Below, in pieces: positions 1 to 7,502 of a stretch of 38,316 nucleotides of DNA. The number at the start of each line of letters is the position of its first letter. The first letter of the stretch is position 1. The position numbers and the translations under genes were made by a program. The notes beneath the pieces are model-generated. The model did no database searches. It had not been told where the DNA came from and saw only the letters and a list, made by a program, of their open reading frames with translations. Source of the stretch: Oscillospiraceae bacterium (GTDB lineage: Bacteria > Bacillota > Clostridia > Oscillospirales > Oscillospiraceae); contig JAFSAP010000068.1 of assembly GCA_017440925.1 (NCBI GenBank), positions 1-38,316 of the forward strand. Reading direction: 5' to 3'.

Positions 1-657
1 CCCAAGAACGCTGTTGCCGTCAAGAGCCTGGTTTCCACCCCTCTGGCTGACGCTGTTGCCGCCAACTACGGCGTGGAAATGCGCAACGTCCTCACCGGCT
101 TCAAGTGGATCGGCGATCAGATCGCCCGTCTGGAAGCTGCCGGCGAAGTGGAGCGCTTCATCCTGGGCTTCGAAGAATCCTACGGCTACCTGGCCGGTCC
201 CTATGTCCGCGACAAGGATGCCATCATTGGCTCCATGCTGATCTGCGAAATGGCTGCTTACTACCGCAGCATCGGTTCTTCCGTCAAGGCGCGTCTGGAG
301 GCCATCTACGCCAAGTATGGCCGCTACCTGAACAAGGTTGACTCCTTCGAATTCCCCGGCCTCAGCGGCATGGACAAGATGGCAGGCATCATGGCTGACC
401 TGCGTGCCAATGCTCCCGCTGAAATCGGCGGCTACAAGGTAGTCAAGGTTACTGACTATACCAAGACCGAAGAGACCGGTCTGCCCAGCGCAAATGTTCT
501 GGTCTACGGTCTGGAAGGCGGCGCCACCGTCATCGTCCGCCCCTCCGGCACCGAGCCCAAGATCAAGACCTACTTCACCACTCTGGGTAAGGATCTGGCT
601 GAGGCCCAGGCACAGAAGGATGTGCTGGCTGCTGCTCTGAAGCCCATTCTGGCATAA
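1..657 (+). CDS. Phosphoglucomutase/phosphomannomutase family protein, C-terminal part (5' end outside window)
   Basis: This is the last 218 codons of an alpha-D-phosphohexomutase, which interconverts hexose 1- and 6-phosphates in the cytoplasm. The frame is open from base 1, so the start and the phosphoserine loop lie upstream of the window. The sugar-binding loop GFEESYGY is encoded near 166-189, and the C-terminal phosphate-binding motif RPSGTEPK at 538-561. The GFEESYGY form fits the PgcA/PGM2 type of about 570 residues. Glucose versus mannose specificity cannot be read from this part. A hairpin terminator follows at 687-719. Confidence 0.9.
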   Translation, partial: PKNAVAVKSLVSTPLADAVAANYGVEMRNVLTGFKWIGDQIARLEAAGEVERFILGFEESYGYLAGPYVRDKDAIIGSMLICEMAAYYRSIGSSVKARLEAIYAKYGRYLNKVDSFEFPGLSGMDKMAGIMADLRANAPAEIGGYKVVKVTDYTKTEETGLPSANVLVYGLEGGATVIVRPSGTEPKIKTYFTTLGKDLAEAQAQKDVLAAALKPILA

Positions 658-686
658 CCTATCCTGCGAATTTACCGAATCTGAGG

Positions 687-719
687 ATCTGGGCAGACAG
701 CAATGTCTGCCCGGATTTT
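687..719 (+). terminator. Rho-independent terminator of the phosphohexomutase gene
   Basis: A 12-bp stem (687-698 with 705-716, one G-T pair) with a 6-nt loop is followed by TTTTCCTT. It separates the mutase from the acetyltransferase at 741. Confidence 0.75.
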
Positions 720-740
720 CCTTCCCAAGGAAGTGACACC

Positions 741-1313
741 ATGACCATTTTTCTTCCCATACTGGAAACACCCCGTCTGCGGCTGCGGAAGCTGACCCGT
801 GAGGATGTTCCTCTATATTTCTCCCGGCTGTGGTCCAGCGAAGCTGTGGCACGGTATATGCTGTGGGAGCCTCACAAAACCCTGGAGGAATCCGCCGCCA
901 GCCTGGAAACCGTGCTGAAACGGTATGAAACCGGCGAATCCTGCCGGTTCTGCATAGCACTGAAAGAGACTGATGATCTCATCGGCATCATTGACCTTCT
1001 GCGCTTTGATGAAGAAACCAAAAGCTGCTCCTTTGCCTATATGCTGGGAGAAGACTTCTGGGGAAAAGGCTATGGAACCGAGGCGCTGAAGGCAGTTATC
1101 CGGTTTGCCTTTGAGTCGCTTCAGCTGGAAAGCATCACCGCTGACCATATGGCAGCCAACCCTGCCTCCGGCGCTGTCATGCAAAAAGCCGGTATGGTAT
1201 TCAGCCATGTGACCCCCGGAAAATACGAAAAGCATGGGCAATCCCAGGATGCCTGGGTATACACCATCACCCGGCAGCAATGGCAGCAAAGCCATATTTC
1301 CGGCAACAACTGA
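741..1313 (+). CDS. GNAT-family N-acetyltransferase (RimJ/RimL-like)
   Basis: A 190-residue cytoplasmic GNAT protein, expected to move an acetyl group from acetyl-CoA to an amine. It opens with the RimJ/RimL-type ETPRLRLRKLTREDV (about residues 9-23). The acetyl-CoA pyrophosphate loop is GEDFWGKGYGTEAL and the later motif is NPASGAVMQKAGM. The start at 741 is preceded by an AAGGAAGTG ribosome binding site. The gene stands alone between two hairpin terminators. The substrate cannot be told: ribosomal protein N-termini, antibiotics and small amines are all possible for this family. Confidence 0.85.
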   Translation: MTIFLPILETPRLRLRKLTREDVPLYFSRLWSSEAVARYMLWEPHKTLEESAASLETVLKRYETGESCRFCIALKETDDLIGIIDLLRFDEETKSCSFAYMLGEDFWGKGYGTEALKAVIRFAFESLQLESITADHMAANPASGAVMQKAGMVFSHVTPGKYEKHGQSQDAWVYTITRQQWQQSHISGNN

Positions 1314-1346
1314 CCGCAGGACAACAGCTTGTCCTGCGGTTATTTT
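1313..1346 (+). terminator. Rho-independent terminator after the acetyltransferase
   Basis: A perfect 12-bp stem (1313-1324 with 1329-1340) with loop CAGC is followed by TATTTT. The stem begins in the last base of the stop codon. Confidence 0.8.
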
Positions 1347-1363
1347 CTGATGCTTCCCTTTTC

Positions 1364-1392
1364 TTGACTTTACCCGGATATCATGATACATT
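1364..1392 (+). promoter_or_regulatory. Predicted sigma-A promoter of the antiporter operon
   Basis: The -35 box TTGACT (1364-1369) and -10 box TACATT (1387-1392) are separated by 17 nt. They lie 43 nt upstream of the antiporter start. Confidence 0.55.
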
Positions 1393-1434
1393 TTACTCGT
1401 ATTGTTACAAAAAAATCCATTTGGGAGAGAGAAT

Positions 1435-2745
1435 ATGAAAAAAGGTAACGCCATCGCACTGCTGCCCATCGGTGTATTTCTGGTCATGTATCTGGGACTG
1501 GGTCTGCTGTTTGAATACGGCATGAAGATTCCCATGGGCTTTTACCAAGTGCCTATCATCATCGCCTTTCTGACTGCCATTCTGGTTGCCTGTCTGCAAA
1601 ACCGCAGCCTCAGCTTTGATGAAAAACTGGCCATCATGGGTCAGGGTGTTGGCGATAAGAATATCATCACCATGCTGCTGATCTTCCTCACTGCCGGTGC
1701 TTTTGTGGGCGTGGTGGGCCGCAGCAGCGCTCAGAGTGTGGCTTACTTTATGCTGGAGCTGATCCCTGCCCAGTATGCCGTTGCGGTTCTGTTTGTGGTT
1801 GCCTGCTTTGTTTCCACCTCCATGGGTACCAGCGTAGGCACCATCACCCTCATTGCCCCCATTGCTGTGGAGGTAGCCCAGGCTTCCGGCTTCAGCGTTC
1901 CCCTTTGTGTGGGCACCGTGGTGGGCGGTGCCATGTTCGGTGATAACCTCTCCTTTATTTCCGATACCACCATTGCCGCCTGCAATGGTCAGGGCTGTGC
2001 CATGAAGGACAAATTCAAGGGTAATTTCTTTATCGCTCTGCCTGCCGCCCTGGGAACGCTGCTGCTGGTGCTGATCCTCACCGGCCGTCAGGCCACTGCC
2101 CCCGTTACAGGCAGTTACAACCTGATCCAGCTGATCCCCTATGTGCTGGTGCTGCTGGGAGGCATTGTGGGCATCAACGTGTTTGTGGTTCTGCTGGCAG
2201 GCATCCTGTCCGGTGCCGCCATTATGCTGCTGACAGGCCAGACCGCCGCCACTGCTCTGCTTGCCAACATGGGCAGCGGTGCCGCAGGTATGTTCGAGAC
2301 CAGCATGGTCGCTATTCTGGTGGCCGCCATGTGTGCACTGATTCGGGTCTATGGCGGCTTTGATGCCCTGCTGAACTTTATCCAGCGGCTGTTCAAAGGT
2401 AACAAGGGTGGCCAGCTGGGCATGGGCCTGCTGGTTGGCACCATGGACATCGCCACTGCCAACAACACCGTTGCCATCGTTATGGCAAACCCCATCGCCA
2501 AGGAAATGAGCCAGGATTACGGCATCAGCCCCAAACGGGCCGCCTGTATTCTGGACACCTTCTCCTGCATTTTCCAGGGCATCATTCCCTATGGTGCCCA
2601 GATGCTGGTGGCCATCTCTGCCTGCGCAGAAATGGGTGTCACCCTCTCTGCATTCCAGATCATGCAGTATCTGTTCTATCCTTATCTGCTGCTGGTCAGC
2701 TCCCTTGTGGCAATTTTCCTCATAAAGGAAAATCCTGCAAAATGA
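1435..2745 (+). CDS. NhaC-type Na+/H+ antiporter family protein
   Basis: A 436-residue polytopic membrane protein with roughly 11-12 hydrophobic segments. The stretch at residues 164-180 (GGAMFGDNLSFISDTT) is the signature of the NhaC/Na_H_antiporter family, which exchanges Na+ (or organic acid pairs in some members) for H+. The start at 1435 is chosen over an in-frame upstream start at 1402 because a GGGAGAG site sits just before it and the hydrophobic N-terminus begins there. The stop codon overlaps the start of the next gene (ATGA at 2742-2745), which implies translational coupling. The transported ion or metabolite is not determined by the sequence. Confidence 0.85.
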   Translation: MKKGNAIALLPIGVFLVMYLGLGLLFEYGMKIPMGFYQVPIIIAFLTAILVACLQNRSLSFDEKLAIMGQGVGDKNIITMLLIFLTAGAFVGVVGRSSAQSVAYFMLELIPAQYAVAVLFVVACFVSTSMGTSVGTITLIAPIAVEVAQASGFSVPLCVGTVVGGAMFGDNLSFISDTTIAACNGQGCAMKDKFKGNFFIALPAALGTLLLVLILTGRQATAPVTGSYNLIQLIPYVLVLLGGIVGINVFVVLLAGILSGAAIMLLTGQTAATALLANMGSGAAGMFETSMVAILVAAMCALIRVYGGFDALLNFIQRLFKGNKGGQLGMGLLVGTMDIATANNTVAIVMANPIAKEMSQDYGISPKRAACILDTFSCIFQGIIPYGAQMLVAISACAEMGVTLSAFQIMQYLFYPYLLLVSSLVAIFLIKENPAK

Positions 2746-3242
2746 AAAAGCTGTACTGCGGTGGCACCTTTCCCTTTGATTATCAGAACGAAGGATATCT
2801 GGAACAGGTTTCCCGCGATTACCGCGCCCGGATCCTGGGCAGTTCCAACCTTCTCCTGCAGCGCAGCAACAGCATCTTACTGCGCAGTGATTTGATATAC
2901 ATTGGCCCCTTCTACTTTGAAGCTCCGGAAATGCTGGATACAGATATTATCCGCGCAGAACGGCAGATGGTGGAAAACTGCAGCCATGCTGTTTTTCTAC
3001 TGGAAGATGGCTGCTGTCCCGGCACCATTACGGAACTGACTTACGCATCCCTGTTAAAAAAGGAAATCGCTGTGTTTTACATACGCAAATCCGATGCAGA
3101 AGAAACCGAAAGTTCCCTGCATAACCCCTGCTGGTATCCCATCCTGTTCAGTACCATCCAAAATCCGCATACCCATATTTTCCCCTGCTGCAGCCGGGAA
3201 ACCGCCACCGAAAAGATTCTGGAATATATCCATACCATATAA
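2742..3242 (+). CDS. Nucleoside 2-deoxyribosyltransferase-like / TIR-like fold protein
   Basis: A 166-residue soluble protein with no signal peptide. It has the layout of the nucleoside 2-deoxyribosyltransferase superfamily: a short first strand followed by a Gly-Gly loop (KLYCGGTFPF, residues 3-12), then a central strand with acidic residues, and the segment SHAVFLLEDGCCPGTITEL, where the final Glu sits where that fold places its catalytic Glu. The match is by pattern only and overall similarity is weak. The gene overlaps the antiporter by 4 nt, so the two are co-translated. A nucleotide- or NAD-sensing role for the transporter is possible but unproven. Confidence 0.45.
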   Translation: MKKLYCGGTFPFDYQNEGYLEQVSRDYRARILGSSNLLLQRSNSILLRSDLIYIGPFYFEAPEMLDTDIIRAERQMVENCSHAVFLLEDGCCPGTITELTYASLLKKEIAVFYIRKSDAEETESSLHNPCWYPILFSTIQNPHTHIFPCCSRETATEKILEYIHTI

Positions 3243-3243
3243 A

Positions 3244-3274
3244 AAGCTGCCGCGTAAGCGGCAGCTTCCTTTTT
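3244..3274. terminator. Bidirectional terminator between convergent genes
   Basis: A perfect 10-bp stem (3244-3253 with 3258-3267) is closed by a GTAA tetraloop, with CCTTTTT on the + side and an A-run (U-run on the minus transcript) on the other. It serves both the antiporter operon and the nitroreductase operon. Confidence 0.85.
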
Positions 3275-3779
3275 ACACTTTAACGATTCTTCCTTCCCGG
3301 CGGGGCTTGGGTGCAGGAGTTTCCTCTGCATAGCCCAGGATGCAGTTGCCCACACCCAGCAGGTCTTCCCGCAGACCCCATTTGCGCAGCAGCGCCTTAC
3401 CCTCTTCACTTTCGAACATCTGTCTGGCCCGGTGGATCCAGCAGCTGCCCACACCGATATCATGGGCTGCCTGCATCAGATTGCCCATAACCAGCGCACC
3501 ATCCTCCACGGCGGTGTAGCGCTCCGGCTCCACCAGCACCACCACAACACAGGGGGCACCGTAGAAAGGATCAGCTGTGCTGCCCATGACAGCCGCATTC
3601 ATCCGGGACAGCTGATCCCGGGTCTGCTGATCCCGGACTGCAACCATGATGGTATTCTGGGTGTTCATACCGCTGGCAGCGTAAAGACCTGCCTCCAGAA
3701 TGGCATCCAGATGGGCATCACTTACCTGCTCCGGCTTGTACTTGCGGATGGAACGGCGTTCTTTTAAGTTTTCCAGCAT
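3273..3779 (-). CDS. Nitroreductase family protein (FMN-dependent)
   Basis: A 168-residue nitroreductase-fold flavoprotein, expected to use NAD(P)H and FMN to reduce nitro groups, quinones or similar acceptors. The FMN phosphate-binding RRSIRKYKPEQV (residues 8-19) and the C-terminal GVGNCILGYAEETPAPKPR with its basic tail are typical. The middle segment EDGALVMGNLMQAAHDIG is the usual dimer-interface helix. The length is at the short end for the family. It is last in a three-gene minus-strand operon, 17 nt after the deacetylase, and ends at a strong terminator. The natural substrate is unknown. Confidence 0.85.
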   Translation of the reverse strand: MLENLKERRSIRKYKPEQVSDAHLDAILEAGLYAASGMNTQNTIMVAVRDQQTRDQLSRMNAAVMGSTADPFYGAPCVVVVLVEPERYTAVEDGALVMGNLMQAAHDIGVGSCWIHRARQMFESEEGKALLRKWGLREDLLGVGNCILGYAEETPAPKPRREGRIVKV

Positions 3780-3796
3780 AATGATACCTCCTGCGA

Positions 3797-4459
3797 TTAT
3801 TTAGGGTAATATTGGTTTACATAATCCATTGTGGTCATGAATTGAAAGTCAAAGGTTTTGAGCCAGGTCAACAGTTCCTCCATGTATTCCCAATGATCCA
3901 GCATATCCAGCTCGTAGGAATGCCCCGCCAGAACAAACAGGGACACCGGCAGGTCATTCTGTGCAAACCGGGTGATTTTCTCCCGGATATCCGGATCGTT
4001 GTAGAGGCCATGAATCGGAATATGGTAAGGATCTGCAGGAAGGGCAAAGGAGTCTGAAAATTCCGACAGACGGATATAGCGGACAAACCTGCGGATAATA
4101 TGGATCTCCCGCTCTGTGCAGACCGTAAAGGGAACCGCAAAGCCCAGCTCTCTGACACCAAAAATCGCTTTCAGCGCTTCGCAATCCCCTTCCACCTCCC
4201 GGCGAAGCTGGGGCGGCGGCAAGGTTTCCAAACGATAGTGGTGAAGACTGTGGCTGGCAATTTCATGGCCCCGGTACTGCTTCACCGTTTCGGCAAGACG
4301 CTGGCGGACAACCGGTTTTCCCGCATATTCCCACACAAAATCCTCCAGACCGGAGTTTACGTTAAAGGTAGCCGGAATGTCAAACCGGTTCAGAAGCTCC
4401 ACCAGGCGGCCATCCTGCACAGTGCCGTCGTCGAAGCTTAACAGGAAAACCTTACGCAT
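3797..4459 (-). CDS. Polysaccharide deacetylase family protein (NodB-like)
   Basis: A 220-residue protein of the carbohydrate esterase 4/NodB fold. The catalytic and metal-binding motif SFDDG lies at residues 8-12, and the HxxxH metal motif at His70 to His74 (SHSLHH). There is no signal peptide, so it is probably cytoplasmic and may act on a small glycan or another N-acetyl or amide substrate instead of the wall. The ATG at 4459 is chosen because AGGAGG lies 7 nt upstream. A TTG at 4474 would place that site inside the gene. The gene overlaps the 3' end of the pyrophosphatase-like gene by 8 nt. Confidence 0.8.
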   Translation of the reverse strand: MRKVFLLSFDDGTVQDGRLVELLNRFDIPATFNVNSGLEDFVWEYAGKPVVRQRLAETVKQYRGHEIASHSLHHYRLETLPPPQLRREVEGDCEALKAIFGVRELGFAVPFTVCTEREIHIIRRFVRYIRLSEFSDSFALPADPYHIPIHGLYNDPDIREKITRFAQNDLPVSLFVLAGHSYELDMLDHWEYMEELLTWLKTFDFQFMTTMDYVNQYYPK

Positions 4460-4868
4460 TTTCACCCTCCTCAAACAGGGATTCTACGGTACTGCAGAAA
4501 TACTTCTCCACAAAATATGTCTCCTCCGCGATCTGCTGCCGGGTGAAAGCCACGCCCTCCGGGGCGGCCACCAGCTTGTCCTCGTTGTCATCCTGCCGCC
4601 GGATGACCTCGATGATCCTGCCCCGGAACCGGGAAAGCGGTTTCGCCACTCCCAGGACATAGACATCCTGTTCCTCTCCATCTCCGCCGGTAACACCGGG
4701 TAGAAATCCATAATTGATGGAATAGTGCAGAGTGATACCTTTGGTCACATGGGTATGGCCCACCGGACGGTCAATGACAACATCCACGGTTTTCCCCATC
4801 AGCTTCCGGATCAAGGCTTCCCGCTGCTGCGGCGTGAGAAACTGTTCTGTATTTCCATACCCCATCAT
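4452..4868 (-). CDS. Inorganic pyrophosphatase-like protein
   Basis: A 138-residue protein resembling soluble family I inorganic pyrophosphatase, which hydrolyses PPi to phosphate. Recognisable parts are YSINYGFLPG (residues 49-58, like the family's NYGF.P segment), the metal site DGEEQDVYVLG (Asp63, Glu65, Asp68) and DDNEDK (93-98). It is shorter than the usual 165-180 residues and the metal motif has Glu where Asp is usual, so it may be a divergent paralogue. A second ATG at 4865 has a better distance from the GGGGTG site than the first. It is the first gene of the minus operon. Confidence 0.75.
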   Translation of the reverse strand: MMGYGNTEQFLTPQQREALIRKLMGKTVDVVIDRPVGHTHVTKGITLHYSINYGFLPGVTGGDGEEQDVYVLGVAKPLSRFRGRIIEVIRRQDDNEDKLVAAPEGVAFTRQQIAEETYFVEKYFCSTVESLFEEGENA

Positions 4869-4885
4869 ATCACCCCGTTTTTCAT

Positions 4886-4914
4886 ACTATATCATATTTT
4901 ATCCCATAGCACAA
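4886..4914 (-). promoter_or_regulatory. Predicted promoter of the pyrophosphatase/deacetylase/nitroreductase operon
   Basis: On the minus strand the -35 box is TTGTGC (4909-4914) and the -10 box TATAGT (4886-4891), with a 17-nt spacer and an extended TGA before the -10. It sits directly downstream of the ctpA terminator. Confidence 0.5.
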
Positions 4915-4915
4915 C

Positions 4916-4942
4916 AAAAAACGGATGCCCGCGGGCATCCGT
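4916..4942 (-). terminator. Terminator of the ftsEX-ctpA operon
   Basis: A 10-bp palindromic stem (4921-4930 with 4933-4942, the centre probably opening as a loop) is followed on the minus strand by TTTTT (4916-4920). Confidence 0.85.
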
Positions 4943-4947
4943 TTTTC

Positions 4948-6096
4948 TTATTGCAAGGCTTCCACTGCTGCCTGGATCTGGGGATCCTCCTGGGGCTGCA
5001 GCTTATCATAATAGATATTCAGCATGGTTTCCTCGTCCACAGGCACTTTCACATCCGGCTCTATGCCCACACCCTCCAGGCTGATGCCCTTGGGCGTGAA
5101 ATACTTTCCGATGGATAGTGCCACCGCAGAACCGTCAGACATCCGGAAAGTGCTCTGGAAATATCCTTTGCCCGTGGTCTTTACGCCCACCACAACAGCA
5201 GCTTCATATTCCTGCAGGGCTGCAGCAAAGAACTCTGCGGCAGAATAGGATTCCCCATCCACCAGCACCGCCATGGGCATTTCCAGACAGTCAGCATCCG
5301 AAGTATCCACATTCTCCCGTCCCGCATAATCCACCGTCCGGAACAGGTCACCCTCCGGCAACAGATAATCCAGCACCTCTACCAGTTCATCTGCATAGCC
5401 GCCAGGATTGCCCCGTACATCGAAAATCAGCTTTTCCGCACCCTCTGCCAGCAATGCTTCGATGGCTGCAATGGTTTCCTCTGCACACCGCTCATCAAAA
5501 TTGGCAATGGTAACAAGACCAATATGATTGTCCAGCATTTCCCACTGGGCCACTGGCACCTGAACCTTCCGGCGGATCACAGACATGGTCAGCTCTTCAC
5601 TGCCCCGGCGGACAGTCAGCGCCACCGCGGTTCCCTCCTTGCCCCGCACCAGATTCCGGGCATCGGTGGTGGACATACCAGAGGCTGACTGGCCCTCGAT
5701 GGCAATGATCACATCATCCACCAGCATGCCGGCTTCCTCCGCAGAGCTGCCGGGATTGACCTGCATGACCTGCAAGCCATCTCCATCGTGGGCAACCGTG
5801 ATGGTGATGCCGATTCCCACATAGGCATTTTCGGAAGTTTCCCGGTAGGCTGCATACTCCGAAGCCGGAATATAATAGCTCCACCGGTCTCCAGCAGCGT
5901 TCACCATAGCTTCTGCTGCCACATCCTCCAACTCCGGCACGCTGACATCCTCAATATAGTAATCCTCGATCAGATCCGTCAGCTGGTCCAGTTTGGAGAT
6001 ATCTGCCCCCATTCCAAACATCATACCTATGGACAGCACGGAGGATAGCGCTGCCACCAGAACATAAGACAGAAACACCAAGAACTTTTTCTTCAC
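4948..6096 (-). CDS. S41 family C-terminal processing protease (CtpA/CtpB-like) with PDZ domain
   Basis: A 382-residue membrane-anchored serine protease. An N-terminal hydrophobic segment (about residues 6-30) is followed by a linker, a PDZ domain (about 95-175) and the S41 catalytic domain. Ser285 in GESYSAAE and Lys310 in TGKGYFQ form the Ser-Lys dyad with the usual 25-residue spacing. The GTG at 6096 is chosen because GAGGTG lies 6 nt upstream; the upstream in-frame GTG at 6105 lies inside that site. It is last in the ftsEX operon. Ctp proteases next to ftsEX are also seen in Bacillus, and processing of wall hydrolases or their partners is a reasonable inference. Confidence 0.9.
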   Translation of the reverse strand: MKKKFLVFLSYVLVAALSSVLSIGMMFGMGADISKLDQLTDLIEDYYIEDVSVPELEDVAAEAMVNAAGDRWSYYIPASEYAAYRETSENAYVGIGITITVAHDGDGLQVMQVNPGSSAEEAGMLVDDVIIAIEGQSASGMSTTDARNLVRGKEGTAVALTVRRGSEELTMSVIRRKVQVPVAQWEMLDNHIGLVTIANFDERCAEETIAAIEALLAEGAEKLIFDVRGNPGGYADELVEVLDYLLPEGDLFRTVDYAGRENVDTSDADCLEMPMAVLVDGESYSAAEFFAAALQEYEAAVVVGVKTTGKGYFQSTFRMSDGSAVALSIGKYFTPKGISLEGVGIEPDVKVPVDEETMLNIYYDKLQPQEDPQIQAAVEALQ

Positions 6097-6115
6097 TTTT
6101 ATCACCTCATAGAAA

Positions 6116-6147
6116 GTTTCCCACAGCCGGTTCCGGCTGTGGGAAAC
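6116..6147 (-). other. Long intercistronic hairpin between the second M23 gene and ctpA
   Basis: A perfect 15-bp inverted repeat (6116-6130 with 6133-6147) with a 2-nt centre lies 8 nt after the M23 stop codon and just before the ctpA ribosome binding site. The following T-run is weak (TTTCTATG), so it may be a leaky terminator or an RNA-stability element. Confidence 0.6.
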
Positions 6148-6155
6148 GAAGCTGC

Positions 6156-7475
6156 TTAATACAGGGCAACGTAGTTGCAGGGATTCACATAGGCACCGTT
6201 ATAGGAGATGCCGAAGTGCAGGTGGTAGCCCGTAGCCACACCGGTCTTGCCCACATAGCCGATCAGCTGTCCCTGGGACACATTCTGTCCGGCAGATACC
6301 ACATAGTGGGTCATATGCATGTAAATGGAGGAGTAACCATCCATATGGTTGATCCGGACATAATAACCGGCAGCGCTGCCATAGGTAGCGGCAGAAACCT
6401 GGCCTGCCCGGGATGCATAAATGGGGGTGCCCTCCGGTGCCGACAGGTCAACGCCCTGGTGGTAAGAAGAAGCACCGGATGTGGGGGAAGTACGGTTTCC
6501 AAAGGGAGAGGTCAGCTTCACATAGCTGCAGGGTACTGCCCAGCTGCCACCGCCGCTGGGTGCACCGGAATTGGTGCCGGAGCTGTTATTGGTGGTGCCG
6601 CCATTGGTATTGCCGCCATTGGTATTGCCGGCTGTAGTGGGAGGCTGGGTAGTTTCCGAGGTGGCCAGCCATTCCAGGTATTCACGCTGCTTGGCCTGGG
6701 TGTATTCCCGCTCCTGCTGGGCAATTTCATTGAGGAATGCCTTCTCCTGTTCTTCGTACATAGCCTGGAGTTCTTCCAGCTCCACGCCCTTTGCGATCAG
6801 TTCCAGCAGCAGGTCATCTGCTTCCTTACGCTTGCCATCCAGTTCCTCCTGGGTGGCATCCAGTTCTGCCTTGGTTGCCTGCAGGTCTGCCTTTTCCAGT
6901 TCCAGTTCTTCCTGGGCCTGGGCCACATTCTCTGCGGCATCTCCCAGTTCTTTCAGCCGGCGCTGGTCAGAGGCTGCAATTTCCTCCACCATATTCATCC
7001 GGTCCAGCAGGTCAGAGAAGCTGTTGGCCTTAAACAGAACTTCCCAATAGGAAATACTGCCATCCTCTTCCATGGCCCGGATCCGGTCTTTGGTATTCTC
7101 ATTCAGCTCCTGATACCGTTCCTCAGCATGGTCCAGTTCGTCCTGCTTATCTGCAATCAGAACATTGAACGCAGAGATCTGCTCATTGATATTGATGATC
7201 TGGGTGTTCAGCAGGCCAATCTCCTGGTCGATGACATTCTTCCGGGCAACGATGTCCGCGATTTCGTCTTCGTTCTGCTTATACTGTTCCTTAACGGACT
7301 TGATCTCCGCCGAGATAGCCTTTTTCTCTTCCTTCAGTGCATTGATCTGTGCACGGATCTCACTGGAGGACATGGCGTTGGCACGGGTAGGCAGCAGGCC
7401 AAGGATCAATGTCAGCAGCAGTACACCTGCCATAACACCAGCCAGGACAGATACCAGGCGTTTGCGATTTTTCAT
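6156..7475 (-). CDS. Coiled-coil murein endopeptidase, M23 family (PcsB/CwlO/EnvC-like), second copy
   Basis: A 439-residue exported wall hydrolase. It has a signal peptide (about residues 1-34, ending near ANA), a long Glu/Lys-rich coiled coil (about 37-275) containing the PcsB-like SYWEVLFKANSFSDLLDRM, a Gly/Asn/Thr/Ser linker, and a C-terminal M23 domain with HxxxD in HQGVD and HxH in YHLHFG for Zn binding. Family members cut cross-link peptides in peptidoglycan and are switched on by FtsEX through the coiled coil. The ATG at 7475 has GGAG 7 nt upstream; a TTG at 7493 is less likely. It is clearly a paralogue of the upstream gene, 27 nt away. Confidence 0.88.
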   Translation of the reverse strand: MKNRKRLVSVLAGVMAGVLLLTLILGLLPTRANAMSSSEIRAQINALKEEKKAISAEIKSVKEQYKQNEDEIADIVARKNVIDQEIGLLNTQIININEQISAFNVLIADKQDELDHAEERYQELNENTKDRIRAMEEDGSISYWEVLFKANSFSDLLDRMNMVEEIAASDQRRLKELGDAAENVAQAQEELELEKADLQATKAELDATQEELDGKRKEADDLLLELIAKGVELEELQAMYEEQEKAFLNEIAQQEREYTQAKQREYLEWLATSETTQPPTTAGNTNGGNTNGGTTNNSSGTNSGAPSGGGSWAVPCSYVKLTSPFGNRTSPTSGASSYHQGVDLSAPEGTPIYASRAGQVSAATYGSAAGYYVRINHMDGYSSIYMHMTHYVVSAGQNVSQGQLIGYVGKTGVATGYHLHFGISYNGAYVNPCNYVALY

Positions 7476-7502
7476 AGTATTCTCCTTCACCAAAGGGAGG
7501 CA

